Origin: EX4484-217-1 sp964496035
Lineage (GTDB): Archaea > Thermoproteota > Thermoprotei_A > EX4484-217-1
NCBI GenBank assembly: GCA_964496035.1
Contig: CAZBXI010000007.1
Span: 1 to 47,509 of the forward strand
DNA: 47,509 bases
Direction of reading: 5' to 3'
Part shown: one piece after another, positions 35,795 through 44,541 of the stretch
Numbering within the stretch: position 1 is the first letter of the stretch
How the letters are laid out: each line of letters starts with the position of its first letter
The notes under the pieces: generated by a model
The model's database searches: none
What the model saw: only the letters and a program-made list of their open reading frames with translations
What the model was told of the DNA's origin: nothing
Made by a program: the position numbers and the translations under genes

Positions 35795-37153
35795 GTGTCT
35801 TATAAGGTTAAAGTAGCTCAACTTCCTGATATGTTAGCAACCATTAAAGAGGATAGACTCTACGATCCGTTGAAGGTTGTTAAGCCTACTGGTAGGTTAA
35901 TCATTAAGGGAGGTAGGGTTGTAGATCCTGCTAATAAGATTGACGCTATTAAGGATGTTGCTATAAGGGGGTGTAGGATTGAGGAGGTTAAAGACGAAAT
36001 TACTCCCGAGAAAGGAGATGCAATAATTGATGCTAAAGGACTATACGTGTTTCCAGGTTTAATCGACATACATATGCATATTTACGATTTGTTTGAAGTA
36101 ACTACTGCTCCTGCATTTAGTGCTGTTGCCCATGGAGATACTGTAGTGTTAACCGCTGGCGCTGGAAATACTTTAATGGCTCCTTCACTGCTGGGGGCAG
36201 AGGTTGATAGAGGACTACCATTAAATGTTGGCTGCTTTATAGGTGCACCTGCAATACTTGCTCCAAGAGCTTCCGTGGAAGATAAGATAAAGTTCTTCAG
36301 AGGGGAAATGGACGAGGAGGAAGCATTAACAAAGATTTCGAGAAATAGGATTGTCGTACGTACAGCAGCATTAGCTGTAGCCATTAAGGACCATATGGGT
36401 CACTTCATATTAAGTGATGAAGGCTTAGATGCGGTTATAGAGATAGCTTATAAGGCGAAAATGCACTTCATGAGCCACACTCAATGCCCAGACCATGCTG
36501 AAAGAGTTGTCGATATTGCGGGTAAGAGACCAGTGCATTTAGGGCATGCAACAGCTGTTGCCTTCGGCTCCCACGGAGACCCTGTTGAAAATATGGAGAG
36601 AATTGTTGAGTTAGCTAAGAAACCTAACGTCTCCGTAGAGTTCGTTACAACACACTTAACAACAGCTAGAGGTCTTAGAGACGCAGTATTCATGGATCCT
36701 GAAGCTCAGAAAGTAGCTTATGAAGCATTAAAGAAAGGCATAGTAAACATTTTGATATCTGATGGTGAAGCAGATGCTACAATGAAAGGTTTCGGAGATA
36801 CTAGAGACAACATACCTGCGATACTTGAACTTGCAGAGAAAGGTATACTAAGCTTAATAGATGCTGTAGCAACAATGACATATAATCCAGCTAAACTACT
36901 AGCTGAAAGAACAGAGCAAGAATGGTGGGTTAAGGAGCTAGGAAACCTATCTCCCGGCGCTAGGGCTAACGTTGTAATAGTTGACCCCGTTAGAAAATAC
37001 GCTGCATACACCATAGTTAACGGTCAAATAGCAGGTTTCGACGGTAGAGCAGTAAGAAGAGCTAATGGAGCTGGCGGTTGGGTAACAAGGTACGGTATTA
37101 TTGAGAAAACGGGTGTAGGAGACTTCGTAATGTTCACATACTATGGAGCATAA
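35795..37153 (+). CDS. cyclic amidohydrolase (dihydroorotase/hydantoinase-like)
   Basis: This 452-aa TIM-barrel metal enzyme shows the amidohydrolase fingerprints: FPGLIDIHMHIYD with His93 and His95; a candidate carboxylated lysine at 198 in AVAIKDHMG; His228 in FMSHTQ; His251 in HLGHA; and Asp323 in ISDGEAD. LIIKGGRVVDPANKID marks the small beta domain, preceded by about 30 extra residues. It would hydrolyse a cyclic amide or imide such as a hydantoin or dihydropyrimidine-like ring, but the exact ring is unknown. The GTG at 35795 has GGTGA seven bases upstream; a TTG at 35792 and GTG at 35780 are open. Paired divergently with the duplicated membrane protein. Confidence 0.8.
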   Translation: MSYKVKVAQLPDMLATIKEDRLYDPLKVVKPTGRLIIKGGRVVDPANKIDAIKDVAIRGCRIEEVKDEITPEKGDAIIDAKGLYVFPGLIDIHMHIYDLFEVTTAPAFSAVAHGDTVVLTAGAGNTLMAPSLLGAEVDRGLPLNVGCFIGAPAILAPRASVEDKIKFFRGEMDEEEALTKISRNRIVVRTAALAVAIKDHMGHFILSDEGLDAVIEIAYKAKMHFMSHTQCPDHAERVVDIAGKRPVHLGHATAVAFGSHGDPVENMERIVELAKKPNVSVEFVTTHLTTARGLRDAVFMDPEAQKVAYEALKKGIVNILISDGEADATMKGFGDTRDNIPAILELAEKGILSLIDAVATMTYNPAKLLAERTEQEWWVKELGNLSPGARANVVIVDPVRKYAAYTIVNGQIAGFDGRAVRRANGAGGWVTRYGIIEKTGVGDFVMFTYYGA

Positions 37154-37225
37154 GTCTAAACTTCAACTTCTTTTTAACATTCCAAGAAAATGCAATTCCT
37201 AAATCCGGTTGTTTAAACGATGTTT

Positions 37226-37660
37226 TTATGCTTTTACTTTAACACTTACTTTCTTAATCTTTAACTTTACAACTATACCTTTAAACACTGTTTCATAGCT
37301 TTTTACTGATTTTTCTAAGGCTTTTCCTTCACGAATTCTGCTTCGTATTCTGCCCTCGATATGCCATGCATAAGTGACGCCAGTTTTAGTATTCTTTTTG
37401 GTCTTTTCTACTTCATGGATTATTCTTTTCAACGTTCTTTCGCTTTCTTTGAGAACTTTTTCTTAGGGAAATACTTAGCATACCAAGACCTTATAGACGC
37501 TTTGCCTTTGAGCAGCTCTCGCACTTACCATTGCTAGGTTTTGCTGCTAAGGAAGACTGTTTAGTGGTTTTATCCTCAATGGCAATGTACATGTTTACTT
37601 TCGGGTATTCTGCTTTTGCAGAGTTTTCTTAGCCGGGTTAAGTATTGTTCGTGCTCGAAC
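37226..37660 (-). pseudogene. decayed coding region of unknown origin
   Basis: The minus strand holds several protein-like pieces in different frames. From the right they are WFEHEQYLTRLRKLCKSRIP, KVNMYIAIEDKTTKQSSLAA, SIRSWYAKYFPKKKFSKKAK, and last KRIIHEVEKTKKNTKTGV then YAWHIEGRIRSRIREGK. The pieces are basic and follow in order, so one gene seems to have accumulated shifts. The basic, aromatic style recalls a transposase, but I could not match a family, and no terminal repeats were found. Confidence 0.4.
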
Positions 37661-38102
37661 CAGGCACAACTACTTGGCTCTATGAGAAACATGATAGCAT
37701 GAAGTTAACTTCCGAGTTTACAAATATAGTAGGCTTTCACAATACTTAAGGTCCATATTTTGGAGTTACAGCCTACTAATATACGTAGGATACAAGCTTT
37801 ATGTTAGAGAGACGTGTACAGTATCGCCAACACTTATATGACCAGTAACGACGATGATTGCAGTATGAGTAGCTTTGTGTAAGGAAATATAAAATGAAGA
37901 AAAATACGGTGAAAGGGTGAAAAATATGGCAAATATTGTAAAAACGTCTTTCATGACAACGCTATTTAAGAATGAACATGGCTATAGCTCCTTCTGGAAT
38001 TTTGCTTGAAACGGAATTATTTACAATAATGAGAGTGATTCTTAAAGCAATGATCAGGCATGAAAATGTTCTAACGAGTTATTGCTATTATTGATCATGG
38101 TT
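37661..38102. other. gene-poor region with a short promoter-led frame
   Basis: A TATA-like AATATAAAAT near 37887 and a GGGTGA ribosome site precede an ATG at about 37926 that encodes only 27 residues (MANIVKTSFMTTLFKNEHGY...). An overlapping ATG at 37978 gives 38 residues (MAIAPSGILLETELFTIMRV...) ending at 38094. The two frames together may be the remains of one small gene. Nothing else is recognised. Confidence 0.3.
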
Positions 38103-38741
38103 TTAGGCTATAATGTTTTCTAATATTTTCCTCTCCGCAAGCCTTAAGGTTTTCGCTAATGTAGACGTTGATATTTTTAAGTTTTCTGCTAGTTCTCTTA
38201 GACTTATTTTTCTAGGGTATGTGTAGTATCCTTTATTTAAAGCTTCTCTAAGCACTATTAGCTGTTTCGCTGTTAAGTAAGGAGACCCTACGGTTATGTC
38301 TTTAACTGTTTTCACGTAAGCTAGCTTGTATCCTTTATGTTTCGTAATAGTGTCTATTACTGAGAAAAGTTTTTTAGCACTCCCACAAACTATAATCCAT
38401 TCTGCAACACCGTGCTTGATGTTGACTGGTTTTAGTGGAAAACATCCTAGGTTAAGAAGTTTCATTGTAATATATTTTTGCTTATCCCATACCGCTACTA
38501 TGTACTTGGTATGTATTCCCCTACAAGGTACTATGTAGAAGTCCAGTATTTTCTTTTGTTTTCTAAGAAATGACGATAGTTTTTCTCTACCTATACCTTT
38601 TATTTCTTGTATGGTGAACGTTAGATTTCTTTTCATACTGTATACTGCCCAAACATTTATTTCAACTTGTGGACGCTTCTTTGTAAGTTTGCATCTCCAA
38701 CCCGGATACACTATTCCAAGAATTTTAAATATTCTAACCAC
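38103..38741 (-). CDS. HTH_10 (Bat-like) transcriptional regulator
   Basis: The C-terminal 55 residues form the HTH_10 domain: SPYLTAKQLIVLREALNKGYY, then YPRKISLRELAENLKISTSTLAKTLRLAERKI, the archaeal pattern shared with Bat regulators. The N-terminal 150 residues are a mixed alpha/beta domain with VEINVWAVYSMKRN and DFYIVPCRGIHTKYIVAV that probably senses a signal. The start (GTG 38741) has no strong ribosome site. It is divergent from the EPSP-synthase-like operon that begins about 130 bases away and is therefore its best candidate regulator. Confidence 0.75.
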   Translation of the reverse strand: MVRIFKILGIVYPGWRCKLTKKRPQVEINVWAVYSMKRNLTFTIQEIKGIGREKLSSFLRKQKKILDFYIVPCRGIHTKYIVAVWDKQKYITMKLLNLGCFPLKPVNIKHGVAEWIIVCGSAKKLFSVIDTITKHKGYKLAYVKTVKDITVGSPYLTAKQLIVLREALNKGYYTYPRKISLRELAENLKISTSTLAKTLRLAERKILENIIA

Positions 38742-38873
38742 GGGGAAACCCTGTAGTAATTATCGTGTCCCATGAATTAATGTTTTCAGCATATCTTAAA
38801 AAATATTAGTCTAAAATATTCGACGTAAAGAGAATTAGGAGTGTTTCTGAAAAATTATCTTTTGGGGCAAGTA

Positions 38874-40187
38874 TTGGTGTGGCTTATAGTAAGGAAGACT
38901 AGGCAGCTTTCAGGAGAAGCTAGAATTCCTGCTTCGAAATCCCACAGTGTTAGAGCAAACTTCTTCGGCCTTCTCGCTGAAGGTACTTCGGAAGCTATAA
39001 TACACGATGCTTGTGCGGATGCTTATTCCATGGCTAAGGTCGTTCAGGAATTAGGGGCGAAAGTAAATATTGAGGGTAATAAGTGGGTTTTTGAGGGAAC
39101 AGGAGGTAATTTGAAAATACCGTATGATGTGCTTAACGTTGGAAATTCAGGTACGGGGCTTTTCATAACATACGCTGTTTCAGCTCTACTAGACAGCTAT
39201 GTCGTAGTTACAGGAGATGAGCAGTTAAGGTATAAACCAGGCAGGTATGGTCAGCCTCTACTAGACGCTCTGAAAGATCTAGGAGCTAAAGCAGCTTTCT
39301 CCGTTAGAGGCGATGGAAAACCCCCTGTTGTTATTAGGGGGGTTGTAAAGGGAGGTAAAACAACGATTCCCGGAATAAATTCTCAATGGCTAACACCGCT
39401 TCTAATAGCAATGCCCTTAGCTGAAGAGGACACTGAAGTCTTCGTACCTAACCTCTACGAGCGCCCCTACATTGAAATGACACTCCAATGGGTTAGAAGA
39501 GTTGGGGGAAGAATAGATCATGAGAATTTCGAAATATTCCACATTTATGGAGGACAGACATATAAGCCATATAGGTTCACAATTCCCGGAGATTGGGAGT
39601 CAGCATGTTTTGTTCTAGCGGCAGGGGCGCTCGTAGAGGATGCTGAAATAACAATTTATGGTGTCGATACTAGGGATGTTCAAGGAGACAAAGTTGTAGT
39701 AGATATTTTAAAGCAAATGGAAGCAGATATTACTGTTAAAAACTACGGGTTAGACGGAATAACTATTAGAAGTATAGGGGAACTTGAAGGTGTAGAGGTT
39801 GACTGTAAAGACTTACCGGACGCTATACCATATCTCGCAGTCTTAGGTACTTATGCTAAAGGTAAAACAGTTTTGAAGAATATAGAGTCGTCTAGGCTTA
39901 AGGAAACAGATAGACCAGCTGTTATAAAGAAGGAACTTGAGAAAATGGGTGCTAAAATAGAGTTAAAGGAAAACGAAATGATAATTCATCATAGTAAACT
40001 GCATGGAGCGTGGATAGACGGACATATGGATCATAGAATAATTATGGCTACAGCAATAGCTGGGATGATTGCTGAAGGAGTAACAGTTATTAGTGATGCA
40101 GAATATTGTAGTAAATCATTTCCCACATTCTACGAGGTTTTCAAATCTCTTGGAGCAAATATTTTAAAAGTTAAGGAGGTGGTTTAG
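38874..40187 (+). CDS. EPSP-synthase family enzyme (divergent AroA-like enolpyruvyl transferase)
   Basis: The 437-aa protein has the two-domain EPSP-synthase fold. It keeps Lys22, Ser23 and Arg27 (PASKSHSVRA), GNSGT (90-94), Ser170-Gln171 (NSQW), Asp316 (PDAIP), Lys343-Glu344 and Arg347 (LKETDR), His387-Arg388 (DHR) and Lys414 (SKSFP). Two Arg of E. coli AroA are replaced: Arg100 by Phe97 (GTGLF) and Arg124 by Gln117 (GDEQLR). AroA transfers enolpyruvyl from PEP to shikimate-3-phosphate. Start uncertain: TTG 38874 has GGGG six bases upstream; GTG 38841 and 38877 are open. First gene of a tight operon with a TRAP transporter and no other shikimate genes, so a non-shikimate role is plausible. 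Confidence 0.8.
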   Translation: MVWLIVRKTRQLSGEARIPASKSHSVRANFFGLLAEGTSEAIIHDACADAYSMAKVVQELGAKVNIEGNKWVFEGTGGNLKIPYDVLNVGNSGTGLFITYAVSALLDSYVVVTGDEQLRYKPGRYGQPLLDALKDLGAKAAFSVRGDGKPPVVIRGVVKGGKTTIPGINSQWLTPLLIAMPLAEEDTEVFVPNLYERPYIEMTLQWVRRVGGRIDHENFEIFHIYGGQTYKPYRFTIPGDWESACFVLAAGALVEDAEITIYGVDTRDVQGDKVVVDILKQMEADITVKNYGLDGITIRSIGELEGVEVDCKDLPDAIPYLAVLGTYAKGKTVLKNIESSRLKETDRPAVIKKELEKMGAKIELKENEMIIHHSKLHGAWIDGHMDHRIIMATAIAGMIAEGVTVISDAEYCSKSFPTFYEVFKSLGANILKVKEVV

Positions 40188-40191
40188 TTCC

Positions 40192-41196
40192 ATGTCTAGA
40201 AAAACTATTTTAATTATAGTATTAGCGATAGTGATTATAGGTCTCGTAGCAACAGCTATTGCTTTAAAGCCTCCTGAAAAGAAAAGACTAATAATAGCTA
40301 CAGCTGGAACAGCGGGCTCTCTTTACCCCATGGGCGTAGCTATGGCTGAGGTAATTAATAAGTACCTTCCAGAGTTCATGGCTTCAGCCGAGGCAAGCGC
40401 CGCTTCAGTAGAAAACATAAGGCTTCTGCATGAAGGCAAAGTTGATTGGGGCATATCTCATGCAGAAACAGCTTACATGGCATATCATGGTATAGGAGAC
40501 TATGAAGGTAAGCCACATTCAGAACTACGTTCACTCTTCGGAACAGTTCTAGGATACTTCTACATAATAGTCAATAAGGAAGCAGGCATAACATCTATTG
40601 ACGATCTTAAAGGTAAAAGGTTAGGAGTAGATAGACCAGGCAGCGCAGGCGAATTGGGGGCAAGAAGAATACTAGCATACTACAACTTAACCTACGATGA
40701 TATGGCAAAGGTAATTTATGGTGGAGCGCCTGATCTGGTTCAGGCGCTCATGGATGGTAAAGTAGATGCTATAATATTCTCTCACCCACCGAAATCAGCC
40801 CCAGTAATAGAGCTACTAACTAAAATGAAAGGAAAAGTAGATATGGTCTCCATAACTGACCCTGGATTCTATAAGAAATATCCATTCTACGAAATGGCTG
40901 AAATACCCCCGGGGACGTTTGAGGGAATAGATCATACAGTGTATTTCCCAGCATTCAGAGTCTTAATGTTGACGACAACGAGAATGTCTGCAGATGATGT
41001 CTATAAGCTGTTAAAGGTAATATGGGAGCATAGGGATGAGTGGAAGAGTGTTCATGCAGCTGTTGAAAAATATGTTACACTAGAGAAAGCTCTCTGGGGA
41101 GTTAACATACCATTACATCCAGGAGCAGTAAAGTACTACAAGGAGCTAGGTTTCAAAATACCTGAAGAGCTAATACCGTCTGAAATGAAAGGGTAA
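40192..41196 (+). CDS. TAXI-family TRAP transporter solute-binding protein
   Basis: After an N-terminal anchor (ILIIVLAIVIIGLVATAIAL) the 334-aa protein shows TAXI motifs: IATAGTAGSLYPMGVAMAEV (34-53), ASAASVENIRLLHEGKVDWGISHAE and DLKGKRLGVDRPGSAGELGARRIL. TAXI proteins capture small acids such as glutamate, C4-dicarboxylates or 2-oxoglutarate outside the cell for sodium-driven uptake. It begins five bases after the AroA-like gene ends and is followed by DUF1850 and permease genes, so the four are one operon. No binding-site residue identifies its substrate. Confidence 0.9.
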   Translation: MSRKTILIIVLAIVIIGLVATAIALKPPEKKRLIIATAGTAGSLYPMGVAMAEVINKYLPEFMASAEASAASVENIRLLHEGKVDWGISHAETAYMAYHGIGDYEGKPHSELRSLFGTVLGYFYIIVNKEAGITSIDDLKGKRLGVDRPGSAGELGARRILAYYNLTYDDMAKVIYGGAPDLVQALMDGKVDAIIFSHPPKSAPVIELLTKMKGKVDMVSITDPGFYKKYPFYEMAEIPPGTFEGIDHTVYFPAFRVLMLTTTRMSADDVYKLLKVIWEHRDEWKSVHAAVEKYVTLEKALWGVNIPLHPGAVKYYKELGFKIPEELIPSEMKG

Positions 41197-41208
41197 GGGA
41201 ATTAACTT

Positions 41209-41727
41209 TTGAAAATAAAACAACTCCTTTTTTCTCTCCCACTATTACTTCTTATCTTTTCAGCACTTATGATACTGCTTAGTCACGTTACCGTATTGAC
41301 ATTAGAAAATATTTACACAGGTAAGAAGTATTTCTTGAACATAGTCTCCGATGGAACACGATTATCCTATAATTTTCTCCACTCCTATGATAAGGACCGT
41401 GTTGTAGAGGAGTTTGTTGTAGAAGATTCAATGCTAAAACCTGTGAAAGTAGTTTACTCATCAGATACCTATGATTATAGAGAATTAAGATATAAATGTA
41501 CTGTTAAAATGGAAAATGGAAAAATAATATTGTATGTTAAGGATAATGTGAAATTTAAAAGCATAATATACCAAGTAGCTTACTTAGCCCCTCAAAAATT
41601 AACCGTAAACATTAATGGTAAGATATATAGGTATTATCTCCAATGGTTTGGTAAATGTGGTGAAGCAGTTAAACTGGAAATAGAGGAAATACCCTACATC
41701 CTGTTCCTAATGCTAAAGAGGTGTTAG
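41209..41727 (+). CDS. DUF1850-family protein of TAXI-TRAP operons
   Basis: The 172-aa protein has an N-terminal membrane segment (residues 7-27) and a beta-rich domain with LSYNFLHSYDKDRVVEEF (the conserved S-x-H-S core), typical of DUF1850. It lies between the TAXI binding protein and the TRAP permease, its usual position in such operons, and is thought to be an accessory or small subunit of the transporter. The TTG at 41209 has GGGTAAGGG about ten bases upstream. Function is otherwise unknown. Confidence 0.85.
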   Translation: MKIKQLLFSLPLLLLIFSALMILLSHVTVLTLENIYTGKKYFLNIVSDGTRLSYNFLHSYDKDRVVEEFVVEDSMLKPVKVVYSSDTYDYRELRYKCTVKMENGKIILYVKDNVKFKSIIYQVAYLAPQKLTVNINGKIYRYYLQWFGKCGEAVKLEIEEIPYILFLMLKRC

Positions 41728-41731
41728 CCCC

Positions 41732-43648
41732 ATGGAGAAGAGGGGGATAGTAGAATTAGCGTATAGTAAGAGGAAAATACCTAAGCCCCTAGCTTCTCTC
41801 TCGATACTCACAGCACTATTTATGGCCATATACCATTTCTACACAGGTCTTTACGGGCCGCCGTACCCGCAAATTCATAGATTTATCCATCTATTCGGCG
41901 CACTAGTTATAACTTTAATAATTTACCCATACTCGAAAAAAGTTAAGTCTTTTAAAAAAATTGAGTATCTTCTATTAGCATCGCTTTTCGCACTTGGTCT
42001 TTTCTTCACAATAAACTTAACTCCTGAAAGAATATTGGAAAGAGGAATGCACGGTGTAAACTTATGGGAGGTAATTGCTGGAATAATTTTAATAGCTTTT
42101 GTTCTTGAATTAACGAGAAGAACCGTAGGTGCGCCATTAGCTATTGTGGCTTCAATATTCATAGCCTATATTTTCTTAGGACCCTACTTGCCATTTCTAT
42201 ATCATAAAGGCTATGGTTTAGAAAGGTTCATAGAGTACCAAGTGTGGACTTTAGAGGGATTATTTTCAATACCGATAGGTGTTTCAGCATCCTTCGTAAT
42301 ATTATTCATTATTTTCGGGGCACTACTAGAGGAACTTGGAGCTGCAAGGTTCTTCATAGACTTAGCATACGCTATTGCAGGTAGGAGTGCAGGAGGGCCT
42401 GCTAAAGTAGCTGTTGTAGCAAGCGCTCTAATGGGTACTGTTTCAGGCTCCGCCGTAAGCAATGTCGTAACTACAGGAACATTCACTATCCCGTTGATGA
42501 AGAAGGTAGGTTATAAACCAGACTATGCTGCTGCAGTAGAGGCGGCAGCGTCTACCGGAGGGCAGTTCATGCCTCCTGTTATGGGGGCTGCGGCTTTTGT
42601 TATGGCTGAGTTTTTAGGTATACCTTACTGGAAAGTCGCTGTAGCAGCTGCACTACCTGCAATACTCTACTACTTATCACTTGGCACAATGATACATTTA
42701 GAAGCATTAAAAATGGGCATTAAACCTATTGAAATAAGTGGTGAGCTCAAAGTAAGCAGCATAGTTCTGAATAACATACACTTGCTAATACCCATAATCG
42801 TTCTAATATACTACCTCTTCGTTGTACAAGCATCGCCAGCATTAGTAGCCGCATATACTATACTGTCGCTGATAATTGTAGGGTCTTTAAGTACATTGGT
42901 CAGGGAAAAGAGGTTTCCATATAGGGAAATTCTTAGAGGATTAATTAAGGGGGCTATGTACGCTGCACCCGTAGCTCTTGCTTGTGCTTCGGCTGGAATA
43001 ATAATTGGGGTAATTACGTTAACTGGTTTAGGTGTTAGATTAGCAAGACTAATTCCAATGCTATCCCACGGAATACCTCTTCTAGGAGCACTACTTACGA
43101 TGATTGTATGCATAATATTAGGGATGGGGGTTCCAACAACAGCCGCATACATTATAACGGTTACTCTCGCGGGTCCAGCATTAATACATATGGGTGTTAA
43201 TATTTTTGCAGCCCATCTTTTCGTACTTTACTTTGCAGTATTATCGTTCATAACACCTCCGGTAGCTATAGCAGCATATGCTGCAAGCGGTATTTCAGGA
43301 TCAGATCCTATGAGAACAGGGTTTATAGCTTGGAGGCTTGGCTTAGCAGGTTTCATAGTGCCTTTCATCTACATTTTCGATCAAACATTATTGCTCATGG
43401 GCCCTCCTTTACAAATAATCTCCACATTTGCAAGAGGCATAGTAGGAGTAATAGCTTTAGCCATAGCTATAGAAGGTTATTTCAAAGGAACTATTAGTGT
43501 CATTGAAAGGGCAATGTATTTCATATCGTCTATAGCTATTTTAACACCTGCTAACCTGCATGTGAATGCTTTCGGACTATTATTGTTCGCAGTACTAGCA
43601 TCGCTCAGAATAGTACGAGCAAAAAAGCATAAAACTCCCATACATTAG
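41732..43648 (+). CDS. fused TRAP transporter permease (DctQM-type, TAXI family)
   Basis: The 638-aa protein has about seventeen hydrophobic segments. The first 150 residues resemble the small DctQ subunit (four helices) and the rest DctM, with GSAVSNVVTTGTFTIPLMKK, AAASTGGQFMPPVMGAAAF and GVPTTAAYIITVTLAGPALI. This fused form works with TAXI binding proteins to import organic acids with Na+ or H+. The ATG at 41732 has GAGGTG upstream. It ends the operon. Confidence 0.92.
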   Translation: MEKRGIVELAYSKRKIPKPLASLSILTALFMAIYHFYTGLYGPPYPQIHRFIHLFGALVITLIIYPYSKKVKSFKKIEYLLLASLFALGLFFTINLTPERILERGMHGVNLWEVIAGIILIAFVLELTRRTVGAPLAIVASIFIAYIFLGPYLPFLYHKGYGLERFIEYQVWTLEGLFSIPIGVSASFVILFIIFGALLEELGAARFFIDLAYAIAGRSAGGPAKVAVVASALMGTVSGSAVSNVVTTGTFTIPLMKKVGYKPDYAAAVEAAASTGGQFMPPVMGAAAFVMAEFLGIPYWKVAVAAALPAILYYLSLGTMIHLEALKMGIKPIEISGELKVSSIVLNNIHLLIPIIVLIYYLFVVQASPALVAAYTILSLIIVGSLSTLVREKRFPYREILRGLIKGAMYAAPVALACASAGIIIGVITLTGLGVRLARLIPMLSHGIPLLGALLTMIVCIILGMGVPTTAAYIITVTLAGPALIHMGVNIFAAHLFVLYFAVLSFITPPVAIAAYAASGISGSDPMRTGFIAWRLGLAGFIVPFIYIFDQTLLLMGPPLQIISTFARGIVGVIALAIAIEGYFKGTISVIERAMYFISSIAILTPANLHVNAFGLLLFAVLASLRIVRAKKHKTPIH

Positions 43649-43706
43649 CTCCCTTAAAGGATAAGAGTTAATGCGCAGACTTGGCACATTATATTTCCCA
43701 CAGCAT

Positions 43707-44413
43707 TTAAACGGGTTTTCTAATAACTAGCTCTGTTAGCATGCCTTTAAACCTCACATTATACTGTACAAATGCTCCCTTCAAAGATGCTTTCACATAG
43801 TCTTTAACATATTCCATCCTAGGTATGCCATGCATTAACGCTGCTAGTTTTAGTACTCTACTAGGCCTCTTCCACCTTGCAGACTGTTCTTTAAGTTCTT
43901 TAGAGCTAACATCATGCGATAGCTCACAAATTAATGCTTTACCTTCCTTTCTTAAAGCTCTACTGCATTCTCTAAAGAACTCCGCTAAATCTCTTAAATA
44001 ATGCAACGTTCCCGTACTTAATATGAAATCTAAGCTACTATCTCTAAAGGGTAATTTGCGTGCATCACCTACTACGAGGTCTACGTGTTCCTTTACTTTA
44101 TGTTTCTGAATGTTTTCAGCTGCTATTTCGATCATGGCTTTCGATACATCCAATCCTATCACATATGCTCTCACTTTCCCTAGAATACTTATATTAGAGT
44201 TGCCGTACCGCAGCCTACATCTAAAAACACTCTACCTCTAAATGTAGCACTTATGTAGTCTGATAAACTAGCAAACATAGGCTTAAGAAATCTGGCCACA
44301 ACTGAGTTGTAAATGTATAAAGGTCCTCCGGGTATTCCTTGCACCTTTCTTTGTACAGCTAATGAAAAACTATTTACCGAAGCTAGTAATTCCGTTTTGA
44401 AGTTTTCAAGCAT
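43707..44413 (-). pseudogene. class I SAM-dependent methyltransferase with a single frameshift
   Basis: From ATG 44413 (GGAGG seven bases upstream) the first frame reads to LDVGCGTATLI, the SAM-binding glycine motif, and stops at about 44189. The second frame continues SILGKVRAYVIGLDVS, VDLVVGDARKLPFRDSSLDFILSTGTLHYL and a C-terminal half ending ELVIRKPV at 43707. One base separates the frames near 44200, so one protein of about 235 residues is restored. It resembles Methyltransf_11 type enzymes with unknown substrate. A single lesion could be a sequencing error. Confidence 0.7.
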
Positions 44414-44541
44414 AGGTTTGCCTCCAAATACCCTATAACATTCTGGGCCAGCGCGGATAAGAGCGTTCTACATTAGCTACATAAGTTAATGTTTTTATTT
44501 TTCTTCAGTTACCTTATTACCTTAAGCTTTGGTGCTTAACG

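Noticed and set aside
35795..37153. calling the amidohydrolase pyrC, hydantoinase or allantoinase
   Set aside because: Fold and metal motifs are clear, but no substrate-specific motif was recognised, so a specific name is not justified.
37226..37660. insertion sequence
   Set aside because: The pieces are transposase-like in style only; no terminal repeats, target duplication or DDE/TnpB motif could be seen.
38874..40187. calling the enzyme aroA
   Set aside because: Two conserved arginines differ and no shikimate neighbours exist, so only the family is stated.
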